Below, piece by piece: positions 35,235-45,385 of a stretch of 64,000 bases of DNA. Origin of the DNA: Pleurodeles waltl (lineage: Eukaryota; Chordata; Amphibia; Caudata; Salamandridae); assembly GCF_031143425.1 (NCBI RefSeq), contig NC_090437.1, forward strand, positions 845,197,978 through 845,261,977, given 5' to 3'. Every line of letters begins with the position of its first letter. Within the stretch, counting starts at the first letter, position 1. Below the pieces are notes generated by a model that worked only from the letters and a program-made list of their open reading frames with translations, searched no databases and was not told the DNA's origin. The translations under genes were made by a program, and so were the position numbers.

Positions 35235-36432
35235 GCTGATGTTGAGGAGCTGTAAGAAGAGGGCGCCTTACAATGACTGGAGGCTCTACTAAGGGATTCT
35301 CATTTCCCGGGAATGCAGTTATTGGTGTCTGGGGTTCTTACCCAAGTGTCGCTCAGGTTACATGCGAATCCAGGCCAAGAACCACCCACACACAACTTAC
35401 TCCAAACTGTGTTGTCTTTCAGTAGCGGGCAACACTTGGCTGTACCAAATGATGAAGGCTATGACCGGGGAAGGCTTTCCGGGCATGCAGGCTCGATGGA
35501 GGCTATACTGGGATGACAGTTTGTAGGCAAGGAGTTGGAACACACCTTGGAACACACCAAGAGGGTGTCCCAGAACAGGCACTTTGAATACATGCAGTTC
35601 AATTATATCCAAAACACTTACCTTATGCCTCACTGAGTAAATGTTATGTATAATGTGCAAGATATGAGCTGTCCCTGATGCTCCCACCTAAATGCAGATT
35701 TCAGACACATGGTTTAGAATTTCTCTGTGATTATTCTCTTTTGGGAGACAGTGGCAGCAGAATTAGACTACCCTCTGGATCCACAGGGCCTCAGAACTGC
35801 TGAGGTTTGCCTCAAGAGCCTTTATGGATGAAACCCGGCTGCAAAAGCTGGGAATATTTTCCTGGAGCTGCTGCTTGGTATAGCCTGCAGGGATATTTCC
35901 AGGCACTGGAAGTCCTGAAATGTCCTACCGCAAAGCTAGTTGAATGTAAAGGTGCTATCCTATGAGTGAGCAGAGAAAAGAGCACTGTGCTTGGAGGACT
36001 ACAGTAGGCTCCATAGACTGCTGTCATACCTGCCGCAGAAGATGGTAATTAGCTTGTAAATCCAAAAGGAGAGACACCATGAGTGTGTGGGGCCTTGGGA
36101 GGGGGACCAGGATGTAAAGGAGTAGAGGGAGGGAATCACTGCAGGACATGGAGCGGTGGTGCAGGCGGGGCCAACTCCACTATGTCTGGTGTGGGCACTC
36201 ACACGTTCCCTTTTGAAGAAATGCAGGCACTGCCGACTGGTCTCGGGTGGGATCGGTTCTGAAACAAGCTTGGGATAGTTAAAGGTTATGTTTCATCTGT
36301 TGTTGATGTACGGGGGAAGTGCTGCAAAATATTATGTGATGCACATGGAATGTAAAGAGATGTGCAGCAGAACACGCCACGCATGTACAAGTGGCATTTT
36401 GTAATGTGAAAATGCAATAAAAATATTTGTTT
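35235..36432 (+). pseudogene. L1-type LINE ORF2 3' part and 3' UTR
   Basis: Frames read LEHTLEHTKRVSQNRHFEYM, QNTYLMPH and CSHLNADFRHMV, the cysteine/His-containing C-terminal region of L1 ORF2 (..C..C....ATFLHMFW..), with stops. The 3' end near 36432 has AATGCAATAAAAATA, a polyadenylation-type signal expected at an L1 3' terminus. Confidence 0.65.
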
Positions 36433-36474
36433 TTGAACTGTAAACATTCCAAATATTGATTAAAAAATCAAATC

Positions 36475-36807
36475 ATGCAGAGTGGTATTGGTTATAAAGC
36501 TACGACTGGCTCACAGGATTACACAACAGGCCCATTTTGCAGCTATGTTGGCCCCATACAAGAAGATTGGAACCTAGATGAAATATTATCAGCACAACAT
36601 GTGCATAATTTAGAAGTGTACATGTGTGAGATGGAAATGCAGTTAGAAGTGTCAGCCCACTGCAGGGACATATATGGCTGGAGATGTGACATTAAAATAA
36701 TTGATTTCAGTGCAGAAAGACAGTGTGATACCTGGCAAATCCTCTGGGCATTTGCCCAGTACCAGATGCATCTATTTGCAAGTAAGAAAGCCAGCATCAT
36801 CACATGA
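36475..36807 (+). other. 110-codon open frame of unknown nature
   Basis: An ATG-initiated frame rich in aromatic and acidic residues (VGPIQEDWNLDEILSAQ, DTWQILWAFAQYQMHLF). No family recognised, no splice context or neighbours that explain it. It may be chance or a degraded transposon exon. Confidence 0.2.
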
Positions 36808-37064
36808 CATGTCTCTTTACATGTGTACAGACATCAGATCTGATATTCTGAGGGTTCTCATACTAGTCCCTCAGACAAATAATTGGCCCACTGTGCACTG
36901 AGTTTCTGCTCACAAGGCAAGACTTACATAATATGACAACTCGAGAGACTGGAGGAGGGATGTGCATTGGAAGTAGAAAACACCAACGCCACCTTGAAGA
37001 CCTAGATCATTGAGATCACACAGAAACCACATAACCAAATATCAAGTGTAGAAGACCCAAGGCT

Positions 37065-38830
37065 ATTTATTTATTTATTCATTTAAGGTACTTATATAGC
37101 ACATCACTCGTTCCCAAAGGGATAAAATAACTCTAGACTGCTGCAGACCCTAAGAGCCTGATTTAGAGTTTGGTGGAGGGGTCCTTTCGTCACAAACGTG
37201 ACAAGTATCCCATTCACCATATTACAATTTCCATAGGGTATAATGGAATTGTAATACGGTCAACGGAATGTCTGTCGCATTTGTGACGGAGTAACCCCCT
37301 CCACCAAATTCTAAATCAGGCCCTTACTCTGGGAAGAGACAGGTTTTTAGGTTCTTTCTAAACCTGACGTGCTCGGAGGTGAGACAGAGGTCCCTGGGCA
37401 GTAGGAGCCAGTGGGAAGCTGCCCAATGGGTGAATGAGCGTTCACCATTCTGGCTCATTAATACATTTGGATTTGGCTAGAGCTAAGTTTGACTACTTCA
37501 AATTTCATGCCGGCATATACAATTCAACCTTTGAGTGTAGACTTGCAGGACCAATGTTGTAGAGTGCTTTATTGGCATTTAAATTTGGCTCTTTTAAACA
37601 TTGACAGTCAGAGGAGAGTTTTTAGACTTGCTGATGGTGAGCTATTTTTGTTGCAGATATGTTTGACAGCTGCATTTTGTATCACTGGAAGTTGTGTAAA
37701 AAGAAAGTCTGCCATGCCCATATATAGGGCATGTCCATAGTCCAATCTACTCATAATTAATGCTTATACTACGTTTCTGCACCAGTCAACAGGAATCCAA
37801 TGGAAGAGTTTCCACAGGAGCTTGAGTAAGCCAAAACACTTTCCACAAGTGGCGTTGACCTGCTCCTGTACAGAGAGGGAGTCATCAATTAAGATGGCAA
37901 GAGTTTTTGCCTCTTTCCTAGGTTCTGGAGCGAACCTAATGAAGATGGCCACCAGGTAGATTCTCAGATCGCTAAGTAGTAGAATCTCTGTTTTAGCAGA
38001 ATTCAGCTTTAAGCAATGTGCCAATTCACTACCTCAGAAAGACAGATAATGAGTTTTTTTCTGGTTTTGTGATGTCTCTTGCCAATGAAGATAACAGCCT
38101 GAGTGTCATCCATATATGTATAAATCTTGAAACCCAATTTTTGACAATATTTGCCAAGGAAGAGATGTATACATTAAAAAGTGTTAGGCTGAGAGAGGAG
38201 TCTTGAGGGACTCCACATTTGGATACATGGAGCTGATCCGTAGGTATTTAGCAGAACAGACTGGGTTATTTTGCTTAGGAAGGAGCTGAACCATTGTAGG
38301 GCTTTAGAGTGTAATCCAGCCTTGTGAAGGTTTTTTTAATCAATAAGCTGGGAGAGACTGTATCAAATGCAGCATACAGGCCAAGTAAAATCAGGACTGC
38401 AGCCTCGCCCTGATCTATTTCTAATCTGATGTTATCCAGAACAGTGAGAAGATTGAATTCATTGCTGTTTTGGCCTTTAATTTTTTTTATTCATCTAGCA
38501 GGTTGTTGTCCTTCAGGAAAGAAATTAACTGGCTAGCAACTAGTGTTTCCAGAACCTTGGACATGTAAGGGAGCAAGGAGATAAGTTGATAGGATGGATG
38601 CCTCTATCCCTGGTTTCGTGACCAAAGGAAGTATTAAGGCTTGCTTCCCATATTGGGTTACTCTGCATTAGCTAGGAAGAGATTACAAATTTGGGTCGGA
38701 GTAGGGCTTAGTATATGGGCTAAGCGGGAGAAGATGAAATCAAGGCAGGGATCATGTGGAGAGCCAGACTTCTGTCATCATTTTCTGTACCTGGTCCACT
38801 GATAGACTACTCAGGAATGAATAATGTGAG
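37065..38830 (-). pseudogene. L2/CR1-type LINE, decayed, minus strand
   Basis: The 3' terminus on the left is a (AAATAAAT)n-type tail (37067-37085 on the plus strand: TTTATTTATTTATTCATTTA) behind GCTATATAAGTACC. Reading leftward the minus strand shows SKVLETLVASQLISFLKDNN, a broken AAFDTVSPSL, SLSLTLFNVYISSLANIV, IYTYMDDTQ and LKLNSAKTEILLL..LDDSLSVQEQVNA-like blocks (the last open at 37764-38024). These are reverse transcriptase motifs in correct order with many frameshifts. A palindromic MITE (37154-37323) sits in its 3' part. Confidence 0.75.
37154..37323. mobile_element. Palindromic Harbinger-type MITE, 170 bp
   Basis: Left end GAGCCTGATTTAGAGTTTGG and right end (inward) GGGCCTGATTTAGAATTTGG; the whole element folds back on itself around TCCATAGGGTATAATGG. 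Flanks are TAA and TTA. Its ends share GGCC(C/T)(C/G)ATT..A..TTTGGCGG style with the autonomous copies in this window. Confidence 0.75.
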
Positions 38831-38834
38831 GATA

Positions 38835-40290
38835 ATTGGACAGTGAGGGAACCAGAAAAGTCAACCCTGAGAACCTTTTTCAAGTATGACTTCAAGAGAT
38901 AACTAGAATCTAAACCTATTGTACTTATTTATCTCTGAAATAGTGCACAGGGCTCTAGCTAAGAACTACCCACAGGAGAGTCCCAAGAAGTACTGGTTTC
39001 TAGCATCTTCAACAACACAATATGCAATTTTCACAGTAAAGAAAACTGAGTTGCAGCCATTCTGGAAGCTGCAAAATGTGAACTTATCTTCATTACTCAT
39101 CCCAAAATCTACAAAGGATTGAAAACCTGTGAAGAGGTAAATAGCACGCAACAAGAGAACACTGGACATTGTCATGCAAATTTAAAAGTATTGGACAAAG
39201 ACAATATGCAGTTTGTCAAAAATTCAATCAAAATTACAAGATTTAGTGGCAAAAGAATAGACGGCGGAGGGCACAGTGATTAAGCCTACCCCAAAAAATT
39301 AAGCGTAAGTGCTGAAAGAAGATGCAGGCATGATGAAGAGGACCGTGAAAGTGAATGGAACTCAGCACAACATAATGAGAACACAGAGAATTCATCCACT
39401 TGAAGGCAAACTTGGCAGATTTAGCTGATCTTTGTGCATGCTACATTGGCAGTTGGTTGAGAAAATTGCTACAAGCTTTAGTTGATAATAATCAGGACCT
39501 GTGCAGTAAATATGGACCAGTGAATATGGACCTTCTCGGTTTATTTCAGATAATTTGGACTACAGCTCTTCATGCAAATACAAGAGTTTTGATTTATGAA
39601 TATGGATATTTTGTGTTGAGTTAATTTACAGTGCTGTAAATGGGGGACTGGATTTGAAAAAATGAATTGATTGTCACTCATGGATTTACCAGGTGCAAAA
39701 TCTGAGAGGGGATCAAGGTGGAACTGAAAGTCAAGTGGGAGGAGCTGTTTCTGAAGATTGGCGTACAGCATTTTGTTGCAACAGGTGAGGTTTTAGGGAG
39801 TCATGAGTAAGGTCAGCACTTTAGGACAATCAGACACAGTCCAGAGTGCACTTGAAAAGTTTAGAATTCAGAGACATATGTCCTGTTACTGAAGGCAACC
39901 AGGACAGTGAGCAAGAGTATTTTATTCATGTGGTATCAACTAGGGTATATTCCTAGGAAACATATTTGGTTTTTTTCAGAACATAGTCAATTAACATCGG
40001 GGACAGAATGGAGCTATAACTGTGCATACCTAGAACATAAATGGTCTGAGTAAGGCATAGCGAAGACACCTATCTTAAAACCAACCTATGCATTCATACA
40101 GCAGACTCACCTCATTGAGGGGCTTAGAAAATTGAAGAAGAGGTAGAGGTGACAAATACCTTCATCTGTAGACTCTACTTCCATAAGAGGCTGTCAGTCT
40201 GGATTTCTTTAGCCTCATCTTTCAGCCTAGAAAAGTATGTATTGATACAAAAGCAGGTATTTCGTAGTTTGTGGGAAAATCATTCAACAC
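38835..40290. other. No gene or recognised element
   Basis: Short open frames (for example 38919-39122 and 39400-39624) without recognised domains. Nothing supportable. Confidence 0.45.
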
Positions 40291-40293
40291 TTT

Positions 40294-40464
40294 AAGCCTG
40301 ATTACAACTTTGGCGGAGGGGGTTGATCCATCCCAAATGTGACGGATATCCCGCCCGCCGTATTACGAGTCCATTATATTCTATGGAACTCGTAATACAG
40401 CGGGCGGGATATCCGTCACATTTGGGATGGAATAACCCCCTCCACCAAAGTTGTAATCAGGCCC
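40294..40464. mobile_element. Palindromic Harbinger-type MITE, 171 bp, near-perfect foldback
   Basis: Arms GATTACAACTTTGGCGGAGG and its complement at the right end, with GATATCCCGCCCGC..GCGGGCGGGATATC inside; the loop is a few bases around TATATTCTATGG. TTT flanks both ends. The terminal GGGCCTGATTACAACTTTGG is close to the TIR of Harbinger copy A (GGCCCTCATTACAACTCTGG). Confidence 0.85.
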
Positions 40465-40599
40465 TTTATATTGTTAATACCCATTTGCAAAGTATGATAA
40501 AATTATTTTTTTCCAAACTTTACAGCTACACAAACCCTTAACAAGTGCTCTTTCTTAAACTTTCATACACTGAATGTAGCCTTCCCCACCTTGCAACAA

Positions 40600-41143
40600 A
40601 CTTTCAGACCAGTGTTCTGGGGATCACAGCATGGCTTGGCTATCTTTCTTTCATACTTTAACTTGTATCTTAAACCATTTACTATTGCACTTCATTGATG
40701 TGGCATGTTTTACATGTACACTTATAATACACAACTAGTCTTAGGAGCCAACAGGAATCTAACTTGGGATAAAAAGGTTTGGATGATGTGTAGACTCTGG
40801 ATGGTGATGATTCATCTTAAGCTCAAGCCCATAAAAACTGAAAGCTTATTCCTGCTTACACATCTACTTGGAAATCAGCTCTTTGATATGCATTCATTAA
40901 ATCTTGTCCTAAACCCCTCAGTGGGTAGAAATATGCCTATGCTGGTAGATTCAGACTTTTCCTTTGATCCTCAGATTTCTATAGTAGACCAGGTAAAGTA
41001 CCTTTAGCTGAGGTTCTTGCAACATATTCTGAATATCTTTCTCTCATAAAGTCTCAACATTTAATGCATTCATCTCTTCTTACCCTGTCTTTGGCAATGC
41101 CTTACATCTTCGCCTGCCTAATGATTCATTGTTTGCCTACAGA
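40600..41143 (+). pseudogene. L2/CR1-type LINE reverse transcriptase, part 1 (split by Harbinger copy B)
   Basis: Reads, with breaks, FNLYLKPF, FYMYTYNTQLVLGANRNL (degenerate YADDTQLVL), HLKLKPIKTESLFLL, DSDFSFDPQISIVDQVKYL and AMPYIFACL. The order matches the end of the reverse transcriptase domain. It continues in register at 50493. Confidence 0.7.
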
Positions 41144-41159
41144 GGTGGTCATTCTGACC
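41144..41159 (+). repeat. Harbinger copy B left TIR
   Basis: GGTGGTCATTCTGACC; 13 of 16 positions match the inverted right end. Followed by GGCGG-rich subterminal sequence. Confidence 0.85.
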
Positions 41160-41744
41160 TCGGCGGTAAAAGGCGCCTACCTCCGGTCAGAAATCCTCCA
41201 TAATTCCGCCGCGGTCGCGGTAACCCGCCACGGTCATTCTGACCCGCAGCAGCCAAACCTCCGAAAATCCGACAGCCACAACAGACCGCCAGACCAGCGG
41301 TCGGCGGAAAAGTGGAGGTGACCAAACCTCCACCGTCACGCCAACAGAAATACGCCCATGCCATTACGACCCACGAATCCACGCGGCGGTCATTCAAACG
41401 CGGTTTTCCATTGGCGGTACACACCGCCGCGGTCAGAATACACACAAACGAACAAAACTCAGCCACATTGGCCGATTTGAATTCCACACACCTGATACAC
41501 ATACACACACCACTCCCACACACACAATACAATATAAAACACACACCCACATCACCCACAAACCCCTACGACAAAAAATTCAGAAAGAAGCACTGAGAGA
41601 CACATCAGCGATCACAGAATAACATCACACAGAGGCACACTACACCATCACCCACACAATATCCACACACAAAACAACACACACCACCACACTCAACACA
41701 CTTAACTACACATACTCCACCCCACACATCATACACACCACTCC

Positions 41745-43355
41745 ATGGCACCCCAAAGACAGCCCGCTTCTCAGACGAAGAACTCAGGGTCATGGTGGAG
41801 GAAATCGTTCGGGTAGAGCCCCAGCTCTTCGGCACACAGGTCCAATACACCAGCATTGCCCGGAGGACGGAGCTATGGCAGAGGATTGTCGACAGGGTCA
41901 ACGCTGTGGGACAGCACCCCAGAAATCGGGAAGACATCAGGAAGCGATGGAACGACCTACGGGGGAAGGTGCGTTCCATGGTATCCAGGCACAACATCGC
42001 CGTGCAGAAGACTGGCGGAGGACCCCCACCTCAACCCCCACAATTTACAACATAGGAGGAGGAAGTCTTGAACATCCTGCATCCTGACGGCCTCGCAGGA
42101 GTCGGCGGAGGAATGGACACTGGTAAGGTGAAGCTTCACTACTGCTTCCCCCCCACCTGCATGCCAAATCATACCCCAACCCTCACCCCCATCCTCGAAC
42201 CCCACCCTCACCCCCACCCCCATCCTCACCCCCACCCTCACCCTCACCCCCACCACCATCCTCACCCCCACCACCATCCTCACCCCCACCACCATCCTCA
42301 CCCCTACCCCCAGCACACCTATTCCCTGCCAATGTCTCACCATCACAACCCACACATCCCAAAACCTAGGCCTGCATGCGTCCACTAAGCATGGACACCC
42401 ATCACCAAAGCATGCCCAATGCATATACACATCCCCCCCACAAGCCACCCTCACCAAAGCCCCCACACACGAATGCCAGCACTTGGGGACACGGGAACCC
42501 ACAGATACACCCATATGCCACACATTGAAACTATAACCATACCTCTATACCCCTGCAGGACCCGACCGCCAACACACCGCCACGGAGGGCCCAGAATTCT
42601 CCACACCCCCCACCCAAGAGGCCGTCAACGATGACAGCAGCTCTGTCGACCTGGACACCGATGACCAGCCCGGACCATCGGGGACCTCTGGACAGTCGGT
42701 TCCCCTCAGACAGCCACAGGCCACTACAGACCCAAACCCCTCTGGGAACACCAGCACAGCTCCCACCCAGCGGGCCCATGCCTCTGTCTCCAGGGCGCGT
42801 CAATCTGCGGTGTGTCTACCACTACAGGGCACCCAGGATAACCCACCACCCCAACAACAACAGGGACCTGGGGGCAGTGGTAGTGGGCACACCGGCCAGG
42901 GGGCAGAGGCCCAGGGAAACAGGGCAACTCGGAGGGCAGCTGTGCGACAGGGGGGGGACGGGCCCAGGGAACCCACTCTCCACGAGGCCCTCACCACCAT
43001 CATGGGAGCATACAACTGCTCCCAGGAGACGATGGCGACGGTACTGGCCCGGTTCCAGGAGATCCAGGTACTGCAGGAGGAACACTATCGGGGGTACAGG
43101 GAGGACATCAGAGCCCTCACCTCCACCCTGGTTACCATGGTCGGGCTGCTGCAGGACCTCATCAACACCAGGACGGACACTCAACAACAACAAAGGGCCC
43201 CTGCCACTAGCCTGGACCAAGAACAGCCAACCACCTCCGCCGGCGCTAGTGGTCAGGAGGCCCCCGCACAACAGCAGCCCACCAGACCCCCACCTCCTGC
43301 AGGAGAAGAACCACCCCGCAAGAGGGCCCTGAGATCTCGCAAGAAGACAGAGTAG
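41745..43355 (+). pseudogene. Harbinger Myb1 (NAIF1-like Myb/SANT DNA-binding protein), copy B, two exons
   Basis: Exon 1 is 41745-42122 (GTAAGG donor), exon 2 is 42559-43355 (CCCCTGCAG acceptor); the phase is consistent. Protein of about 391 residues if frame is kept: Myb/SANT-like domain (residues 9-75: FSDEELRVMVEEIVRVEP, ELWQRIVDRVNAVGQH, DIRKRWNDLRGKV), disordered Pro/Ser/Gln middle, helical block LTSTLVTMVGLLQDLI and C-terminal basic PPRKRALRSRKK, a likely nuclear signal. In the family this protein binds TIRs and recruits the nuclease. Two lesions: one base missing in CCCGC near 41765 compared with copy A, and TAG (Trp in copy A) near 42053. Confidence 0.85.
42180..42330 (+). repeat. 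(CCCCACCCTCA)n-type simple repeat in Myb1 intron
   Basis: C/A-rich 6-15-bp units CCCCAC, CCTCAC and CACCACCATCCT repeated about twenty times; the GT-rich complement gives spurious open frames. Confidence 0.85.
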
Positions 43356-43568
43356 GATGTCAAGACCCCCGCCAGCAAAGGATACCACCTGATGTCATCC
43401 CACTGTCCCACATTGTCACCCTGTCCATCCTTGAACTGCCCATGCTCCATCTCTCCACAGGCCTCTGGACAATGCACCTGTGTGACTGTTACTCTGGACT
43501 CTGCCATGGACATTCCTTCACCATAGCCCCCACCCACTTGAAACCACCCATCCCATTTTGAGCACTGA

Positions 43569-43574
43569 AATAAA
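43569..43574 (+). promoter_or_regulatory. Polyadenylation signal of Myb1, copy B
   Basis: AATAAA 214 bp after the Myb1 stop codon, followed within 30 bp by a GT-rich stretch (GGAGTCTGGCTGTG). Confidence 0.6.
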
Positions 43575-43863
43575 CACCCATTTAGCACAAAACTATCTGG
43601 AGTCTGGCTGTGATTTCAAAATATTGTAATTGACATGACAGTGCAAATATGTCCTTGTACATAGTGAAGTCAACAAACAGCTGCCACAAAGCTGTAGTCC
43701 ATGGGGAAACGAAGCACAGGACTCGTAGTGGGGACCCCAGATCTGAAATAGGGATGGAAAAGCCACAACTCAGTCATCATACACTGGGGCAAATAGACAG
43801 GCAGCAGAGATGCAGGAGAGTAGTTCACATTCACTAAATTATGTTTGAATTGTTACCTGTGTC

Positions 43864-44899
43864 CTATTGGAAGTACTGTTCAATGATTCTGTCCCTGTTG
43901 TCTGTTTCAGCCCCGTCGTCTTCCTCCTCGTCACTCTCCACAGGTTCCACAGCTGCCACTACAACACCGTCTCGACCATCCTCCTGCAGGAAAGGCACCT
44001 GGCGGCGCAAAGCCAGGTTGTGAAGCATGCAGCAGGCCACGATGATTTGACACACCTTCTTAGGTGAGTACATTAGGGATCCACCTGTCATATGCAGGCA
44101 CCTAAACCTGGCCTTTAGGAGGCCAAAGGTGCGTTCGATCACCCTCCTAGTACGCCCATGGGCCTCATTGTACCGTTCCTCTGCCCTGGTCTGGGGATTC
44201 CTTACTGGGGTCAGTAGCCACGACAGGTTGGGGTACCCAGAGTCCCCCAATAGCCATACACGGTGTCTCTCTAGCTGTTCCATCACGTAAGGGATGCTGC
44301 TATTCCTCAGGATGTAGGCGTCATGCACTGACCCAGGGAACTTGGCATTTACATGCGAGATGTACTGGTCAGCCAAACACACCACCTGGATGTTCATGGA
44401 ATGGTAACTTTTTCTGTTCCTGTACACCTGCTCCCTGTCTCTTGGGGGAACCAAAGCCACATGGGTCCCATCAATGGCACCAATGACGTTGGGAATATGT
44501 CCAAGGGCGTAGAAATCACCCTTCACTGTAGCCAATTCGCCCACCTCAGGGAAAATGATGTAGCTCCTCACGTATTTCATCAGGGCAGACAACACTCTGG
44601 ATAACACCTTCGAAAACATGGGCTGAGACATCCCAGAAGCAATTCCCACTGTTGTCTGAAATGACCCACTTACCAGGAAATGGAGTACTGACAGGACCTG
44701 CACCAGAGGGGGAATCCCTGTGGGTTGGCGGATGGGGGACATCAGGTCGGGCTCCAGCTGGGCACACAGTTCATGTATAGTGGCACGGTCAAGCCGGTAG
44801 GTCAGGATAATGTGGCGTTCTTCCATTGTCGACAGGTCCACCAGCGGTCGGTACACGCGAGGATTCATCCGTCTCCTCGCCAAACCCAGCGGACGGTGC
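43864..44899 (-). CDS. HARBI1-like PIF/Harbinger DDE nuclease, exon 2 (main exon), copy B
   Basis: Transposase that cuts and joins DNA at the TIRs. With exon 1 (50082-50164) the predicted protein is 372 residues, near the HARBI1 length. From a CTTCCTAG acceptor (44901-44900) it reads HRPLGLARRRMNPRVYRPLV; a helical N-terminal region with GSFQTTVGIASGMSQPMFSK; then the RNase H-like core with catalytic Asp about 171 (NVIGAIDGTH), Asp about 247 (WLLGDSGYPN) and Glu about 283 (RVIERTFGLLKARFRC), the last two 36 apart; CQIIVACCMLHNLAL; and an acidic tail (VESDEEEDDGAETD). The frame is uninterrupted. Without splicing, translation could start at an ATG at 44934 or at 44866. It is convergent with Myb1 and divergent from Myb2. 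Confidence 0.92.
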
Positions 44900-45117
44900 C
44901 TAGGAAGGACAACATGGAGCACAGAGTCAAGCAACCCACAGGTACGTACTCACAGCTTGCACAGTAAACGATTCTCTATGCAGTGAATGGCGTGTCTGAG
45001 TGGCTATGCAAGGCCTAGGCCTGTGTGACGCAGTTGAAATTGAGCCATGTGGACCCTCGAAATGGCGGCTGCCTGACCTGTGAAGTGTGACAATGGGATG
45101 TGAGGTCAATGCGCTGG

Positions 45118-45296
45118 CGTGGCACACCGCGGCGGTCGGCGGGCGAAGACCGCGGCGGTCGGCGGGCGAAGACCGCGGCGCGAAGCCGCATATGTTAACA
45201 TTTAAGCCTATGGGTTTCAGGAGCCAATGGCGAAGGGCGCCGGCCGTGGCGGTACGCCCCGCCGCGGTACGCACCGCCGCGGACGTGACCGCCATT
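45118..45296. promoter_or_regulatory. GGCGG/CCGCC cluster upstream of Myb2, resembling TIR-proximal DNA
   Basis: Two tandem copies of ACCGCGGCGGTCGGCGGGCG followed by GTGGCGGTACGCCCCGCCGC and ACCGCCGCGG. The same GCGGCGGT/ACCGCC words fill both subterminal regions of the element. It lies between nuclease exon 2 and the Myb2 start, so it could be a promoter bound by the element's own Myb proteins; that is inference. Confidence 0.45.
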
Positions 45297-45385
45297 TCCT
45301 ATCTACTTATCCACTTGCGACTTGAACTTTCACAGGAGAGGACCTATACTGCAAGTGTTGCTGTGACCTCGGTCTGGAAGGGACA

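Noticed and set aside
38090..38140. YMDD-like motif on the minus strand
   Set aside because: A similar motif occurs in hepadnavirus polymerase, but the flanking FNVYIS and LKLNSAKTE blocks place it in an L2/CR1-type LINE where YADD is usual.
41140..41142. CAG as the target duplication of Harbinger copy B
   Set aside because: CAG also occurs at both edges, shifted by one base, and fits a reported CWG preference, but AGA gives equal-length, symmetric TIRs. The ambiguity is kept in the feature text.
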